Positions 60,800-64,000 of a stretch of DNA of 64,000 nt are shown one piece after another. The DNA comes from Thermoprotei archaeon (GTDB lineage Archaea; Thermoproteota; Thermoprotei; Thermoproteales; B15-G16). The DNA lies in NCBI GenBank assembly GCA_003649205.1, contig QMRC01000002.1:259482-323481 (forward strand), read 5' to 3'. Numbering within the stretch: position 1 is the stretch's first letter; the number at the start of each line of letters is the position of its first letter. A model generated the notes under the pieces. The model saw only the letters and a program-made list of their open reading frames with translations. It was not told the origin of the DNA and made no database searches. Both the position numbers and the translations under genes were made by a program.

Positions 60800-61071
60800 C
60801 CAACAGCAAAGTAAGGAGCAGAAGTAAATAAGTTTTAAGTATGCACATTGACGCAACACCTACCTAGTAGAACAACTACTTACCAACTAACTAACCCTCA
60901 CCTCATCACGTAACCTACCTCAAAGCACCCCCTCACTTAGCACCGAGTGTAATGCTAATTTACAAAATTTACCAGTAGGATAAGGTTCCTAGGTGAGACT
61001 AGGTAAGGAGAACATAGTACCCAACCTTAAAATACCGCAACACCGTGAATACACAATGGTAGTGAAGAATC

Positions 61072-61482
61072 ATGGTCTTCCTACAGAGGAGAAAGTCAAT
61101 ACATATAGTACTAAAAGAGTGCATCACATCGCTGAGAAAATGCCAGGCATGGTTACTAGCAAGTAGGAGAGCCATGAAGAGAGACATAGCAGGGCTAGTG
61201 ATATTAGCGGGACTCCCACCATCAATAATATCTGACACGTACTTCGGTGCAGCAATAGCTGAGTTAAGTAGAGTACGTAAGAAGTTACTGAAGGCAAGTA
61301 GAGATGAGGAGGCACCAATAGCGATAAGGAGTCTACTAGAGGAAGTAGCAGAGATCATACCTAGTTCAACTAAGACACTGAAGAAACTAACGGTAGATGA
61401 ACTGTATAAAATAACAGAGGAATGTATTAGTAAATTGAGCACGATACGTACTGAACTAGCGTGGCTATACCCTGAGGAGTAG
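61072..61482 (+). CDS. Uncharacterised helical protein
   Basis: 136 residues, almost entirely helical with many Lys/Arg/Glu (RVRKKLLKASRDEEAPIAIRSLLEEVAEII). No family recognised. The plus strand here is A/C-rich like the surrounding minus-strand genes. A GTG about 13 codons upstream is not in a better context. Confidence 0.5.
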   Translation: MVFLQRRKSIHIVLKECITSLRKCQAWLLASRRAMKRDIAGLVILAGLPPSIISDTYFGAAIAELSRVRKKLLKASRDEEAPIAIRSLLEEVAEIIPSSTKTLKKLTVDELYKITEECISKLSTIRTELAWLYPEE

Positions 61483-61688
61483 CTTCAAAGTACCGTGAAA
61501 ATCCTCGTAAATACCGAGAAACCTACCTAACTCCCAAGAACCTACACCACCAACTCAAGGTCCAGAAACCTAGCACCTAGTTAAGAATTCAACAGCTAGG
61601 TATAGATGCTCAGTAAGAGACACACGGTATAGATCGACTAGCTAATGAACCACACACCTACACATATACGCAGCTGAAGAGGATCAAA

Positions 61689-62927
61689 TTACTTGCTGTA
61701 GGACCTATGTTCATGAACAAAGTACGTAATCAATATTGTGAGTACAGGCGCAGCTAATGCTAGGTAAATCACGTATAGAGGATTAAGTGAGTACGCGTAA
61801 CCCATGAGAGTACCCACAGCAATAGCGGATACATTGAGTGCAAACATCGTTACACCCATAGCTCTACCTCTCAACTCAATGGGAGAGAGATCAGTTAAGA
61901 GAGCGGAGATGGCAGGTGATGATATCGATGTAGCAACGGTAAGAACTGATGGAACAGCGAGAGCAACATACCTATGGGGAATCACAGCAAGGAAAAGTAG
62001 CGCAATAAACTCAATAGAACAACCAATGAAGATGCTCCTTCTACGACCAATAACATCACCCAACCTACCTAGAGGAACACCAACAAGAAGACCAGCAGCC
62101 ATAGCTAGAGACAGCGCAATACCCCACTCAAACTTCGAAAGACCAACAACATCAATAACATACAGCACTAGATAATTCCTAAAGAAGACAAGGTAGAAAG
62201 CAGAAGGAACATAGATCGAGATAAGCAACCTCAAATCCCTACTACTTAAACGCCAGAAATCAACAATTGACCTAATGCTCTCCTCTAGAAAATACCTCAA
62301 AGCACGTCGAGATCTAGGTACTTGAACACGAAGAGTCTCAGCAAGCTTCAACCTAAGACAAGCAGCTACAAGAGCTAGAAACGAGAACAGCATAAGCATG
62401 TACCTAAGACCAGGATCAACACCCCATCTCTCAACAACATAACCAACTAGGTAAGGTGATGGAATAGCAAATGCATGAGGAACAACACGACTAATAGCAA
62501 AGCCAAGTGCTCTAGCAGAACTAGGTAGTGAATCAGCGTATAGAGCCATGAGAGCAGGAGCATACACACCCCTAACCAACTCATGAATTACAGAACCAAC
62601 AGCATACTCGCACCACGACCTAGCAAGAGAGTACAGGAGATATGTTGAAGCAAGGAGAAATGTACCGATGATAACTACCTTCCTCCTACCAAGAGCATCA
62701 GCAATGTAACTACCAATGAGTAGAGTAGATACAAAAGCAGCACTACTCAAACTAACAACATAACCAATCTCAACACTACCAGCACCAAGAGCACGAAGGT
62801 ATAGAGATTCATAGATGAAGATACCCTCACCAAGAGAGAATATACACCAAGTAACTATGAGAATACCTGAATTACCACGAAGAACACAACGAAGTTCCCT
62901 AAACAAATCTCTAACAACACCAAACAT
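61689..62927 (-). CDS. Major facilitator superfamily transporter
   Basis: 412 residues, twelve helices. YIADALGRRKVVIIG and GRLGDVIGRRRSIFIG are the loop 2-3 and 8-9 D-x2-GRR signatures of the two halves; LRGRAMGVTMFALNVSAIAVGTLMG is the usual domain-end helix. Substrate unknown. Alone on its strand. Confidence 0.9.
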   Translation of the reverse strand: MFGVVRDLFRELRCVLRGNSGILIVTWCIFSLGEGIFIYESLYLRALGAGSVEIGYVVSLSSAAFVSTLLIGSYIADALGRRKVVIIGTFLLASTYLLYSLARSWCEYAVGSVIHELVRGVYAPALMALYADSLPSSARALGFAISRVVPHAFAIPSPYLVGYVVERWGVDPGLRYMLMLFSFLALVAACLRLKLAETLRVQVPRSRRALRYFLEESIRSIVDFWRLSSRDLRLLISIYVPSAFYLVFFRNYLVLYVIDVVGLSKFEWGIALSLAMAAGLLVGVPLGRLGDVIGRRRSIFIGCSIEFIALLFLAVIPHRYVALAVPSVLTVATSISSPAISALLTDLSPIELRGRAMGVTMFALNVSAIAVGTLMGYAYSLNPLYVIYLALAAPVLTILITYFVHEHRSYSK

Positions 62928-62976
62928 AGCAACTTAGAAGGAGAAGAACAGAGAGAAATAAGTGATAGCTTATGAA

Positions 62977-63315
62977 TTACGGCTCCTTCTCAACAACAAC
63001 AGCAGTACCATAGACCAGAATCTCAGCAGCACCAGACATGACCTGAGTAGAAGTAAAACGAACACCAATAACAGCATTAGCACCAAGAGCCTTAGCCTTC
63101 TCAATCATCCTCCTAAGAGCCTCCTCCCTAGCCTGAGCCATGAGCTCAGTATACTCAACAACCTCACCACCAGCAATATTACGAAGAGCAGCAACAAAAT
63201 CCCTACCAATATTCCTAGCCCTCACAACACTACCACTAACAATACCGAGAACCTTAACAATTCTGTAACCAGGAATAGACTCAGTAGTAGTAACAATAAC
63301 TTCACCCTCGCTCAC
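62977..63315 (-). CDS. YbjQ/UPF0145 family protein
   Basis: 112 residues. VTTTESIPGYRIVKVLGIVSGSVVRARNIGRD, AREEALRRMIEKAKALGANAVIGVRF is full-length YbjQ (DUF74), a pentameric fold often named heavy-metal-binding without direct proof. GTG start. Confidence 0.93.
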   Translation of the reverse strand: MSEGEVIVTTTESIPGYRIVKVLGIVSGSVVRARNIGRDFVAALRNIAGGEVVEYTELMAQAREEALRRMIEKAKALGANAVIGVRFTSTQVMSGAAEILVYGTAVVVEKEP

Positions 63316-63400
63316 GAGATCACCCCCAAGACTAGGAATAAAAGTGAAGAAGTAATTTCTAAATTATTCTCGTGACAGAGCTAAGGAGGTAGCTAACTAA

Positions 63401-63901
63401 GTGACACGAAATTTCACACTAAGAGGAGCAGTAGCAGGACTAGTAACAGGCATCGTAGTGACAGCGTACACGTACATCAAGTGGAACACCATAGAGAAAC
63501 TAGTAATCGAACTAGTGAAGATACAGGTACCAGGAGAAACAGTACAGGAAGCAATAGCAAAAACACTAGCAACACTAGAATTCACAAAACCACTAATACC
63601 CATCTACAACATAGTGGCAATGACAGTAGTAGGAGCACTCTTCGGACTACTAGCAACATACCTAGCAACAAAAATCGAGACAAGAGACTACGTAATAGCC
63701 ATAGCAACAGGACTAACATACACAGCACTAACCACAGCACCAGCACTAACACTCAACCCACAAATACTGAGTACAGTACTGAAGTACATACCACTACAGG
63801 AAGTGCTACTACCAGGAATAACCTACACAACAACACTCACCATACTCAGCACAAGAGGACCCTGGAGAGAAATAGAAGAAGTAAAACCAAAGATATACTG
63901 A
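63401..63901 (+). CDS. Uncharacterised membrane protein
   Basis: 166 residues from GTG 63401: an N-terminal helix, a charged amphipathic stretch, then three more helices (YNIVAMTVVGALFGLLATYLA and two beyond). Resembles tiny permease-like proteins but no family is recognised. Very A/C-rich codon use. Confidence 0.6.
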   Translation: MTRNFTLRGAVAGLVTGIVVTAYTYIKWNTIEKLVIELVKIQVPGETVQEAIAKTLATLEFTKPLIPIYNIVAMTVVGALFGLLATYLATKIETRDYVIAIATGLTYTALTTAPALTLNPQILSTVLKYIPLQEVLLPGITYTTTLTILSTRGPWREIEEVKPKIY

Positions 63902-63904
63902 GCA

Positions 63905-64000
63905 TCAGTAAGTAATCACATCAACACCCAACTTCTCAGCCAACCTCCTAGCTCTATCACCAATAAAGCAAGTAACCACAACAAGCCTAGGAACAACACC
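63905..64000 (-). CDS. C-terminal end of a gene cut by the window edge
   Basis: Open frame on the minus strand from the right edge to TGA at 63905: VVVTCFIGDRARRLAEKLGVDVITY. The strand followed by AEKLGVDVI resembles the last strand-helix unit of restriction-like nucleases and similar alpha/beta proteins, but too little is present to name it. Confidence 0.55.
   Translation of the reverse strand, partial: GVVPRLVVVTCFIGDRARRLAEKLGVDVITY

Noticed and set aside
1..64000. CRISPR array, tRNA or rRNA genes
   Set aside because: No regularly spaced repeats, no TTCGA-type T-arm with matching acceptor stem, and no rRNA core sequences were found on either strand.

Overview
The window is archaeal and most likely from a hyperthermophilic member of the Thermoproteota (crenarchaeal side). 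Evidence: ribosomal protein S8e; an archaeal mevalonate pathway with both AcnX-type phosphomevalonate dehydratase subunits, an HMG-CoA synthase/thiolase/DUF35 trio and HMG-CoA reductase; TATA-box promoters placed for leaderless or short-leader transcripts; Csa3- and Sso10a-type regulators; and at least fifteen canonical box C/D guide RNA genes. GTG and TTG starts are common. I saw no tRNA, rRNA, CRISPR array or insertion sequence. The genus cannot be named from sequence alone.

Layout. 0-5 kb: dehydratase subunits, an MBL-fold hydrolase, an acetyltransferase, a TIM-barrel-like protein, then a 690-bp gene-free island packed with small RNA genes, then an XTP/ITP phosphatase. 4.8-10.5 kb: a nine-gene membrane complex (Mrp-type antiporter subunits plus MbhI- and MbhM/NuoH-like subunits) with no catalytic hydrogenase or dehydrogenase subunits beside it. 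10.5-14.3 kb: two paralogous winged-helix proteins pointing away from each other around an orphan csa3, a small exported protein and an AT-rich gap where strand composition flips sharply. 14.4-19.9 kb: nitroreductase, HD hydrolase, NadE, a metal ABC transporter whose binding-protein gene is broken by frameshifts, an FmdE-like protein and a Cas4-like nuclease. 20-23.6 kb: a sugar ABC transporter without its ATPase. 23.6-26.6 kb: a VapBC-like pair, small zinc-ribbon genes and a dense cluster of C/D sRNA genes.

26.7-36.4 kb is a sugar region: GalE, cupin, GalK, GalT, two fucose-isomerase-like proteins and a ribose-type ABC transporter; together these suggest uptake and Leloir-type processing of galactose or a related sugar. 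36-40.7 kb holds a degenerate phosphoesterase, a DUF2797 protein, S8e, an iron-sulfur cluster protein and an unknown nuclease-like protein. 40.8-44.7 kb: an ECF vitamin-type transporter and an ornithine-cyclodeaminase-like (LOR/SDH) protein. 44.8-50.3 kb: a PAPS-reductase-family protein, a radical SAM protein, a DUF134 regulator, an MBL-fold hydrolase and a frameshifted DUF89 gene. 50.4-54.4 kb: early mevalonate genes in two divergent units sharing one TATA region. 54.3-58.8 kb: a biotin-dependent acyl-CoA carboxylase operon. 58.8-64 kb: mostly uncharacterised proteins, an AIM24-like protein, an MFS transporter and a YbjQ-like protein.

The most unusual content is the small-RNA complement: clustered C/D guides, two tail-to-tail pairs whose D boxes lie in one shared palindrome, and three H/ACA-like kink-turn hairpins with their own promoters. 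Next are the catalytic-arm-less Mrp/Mbh complex and the abrupt strand-skew switch near 12 kb.
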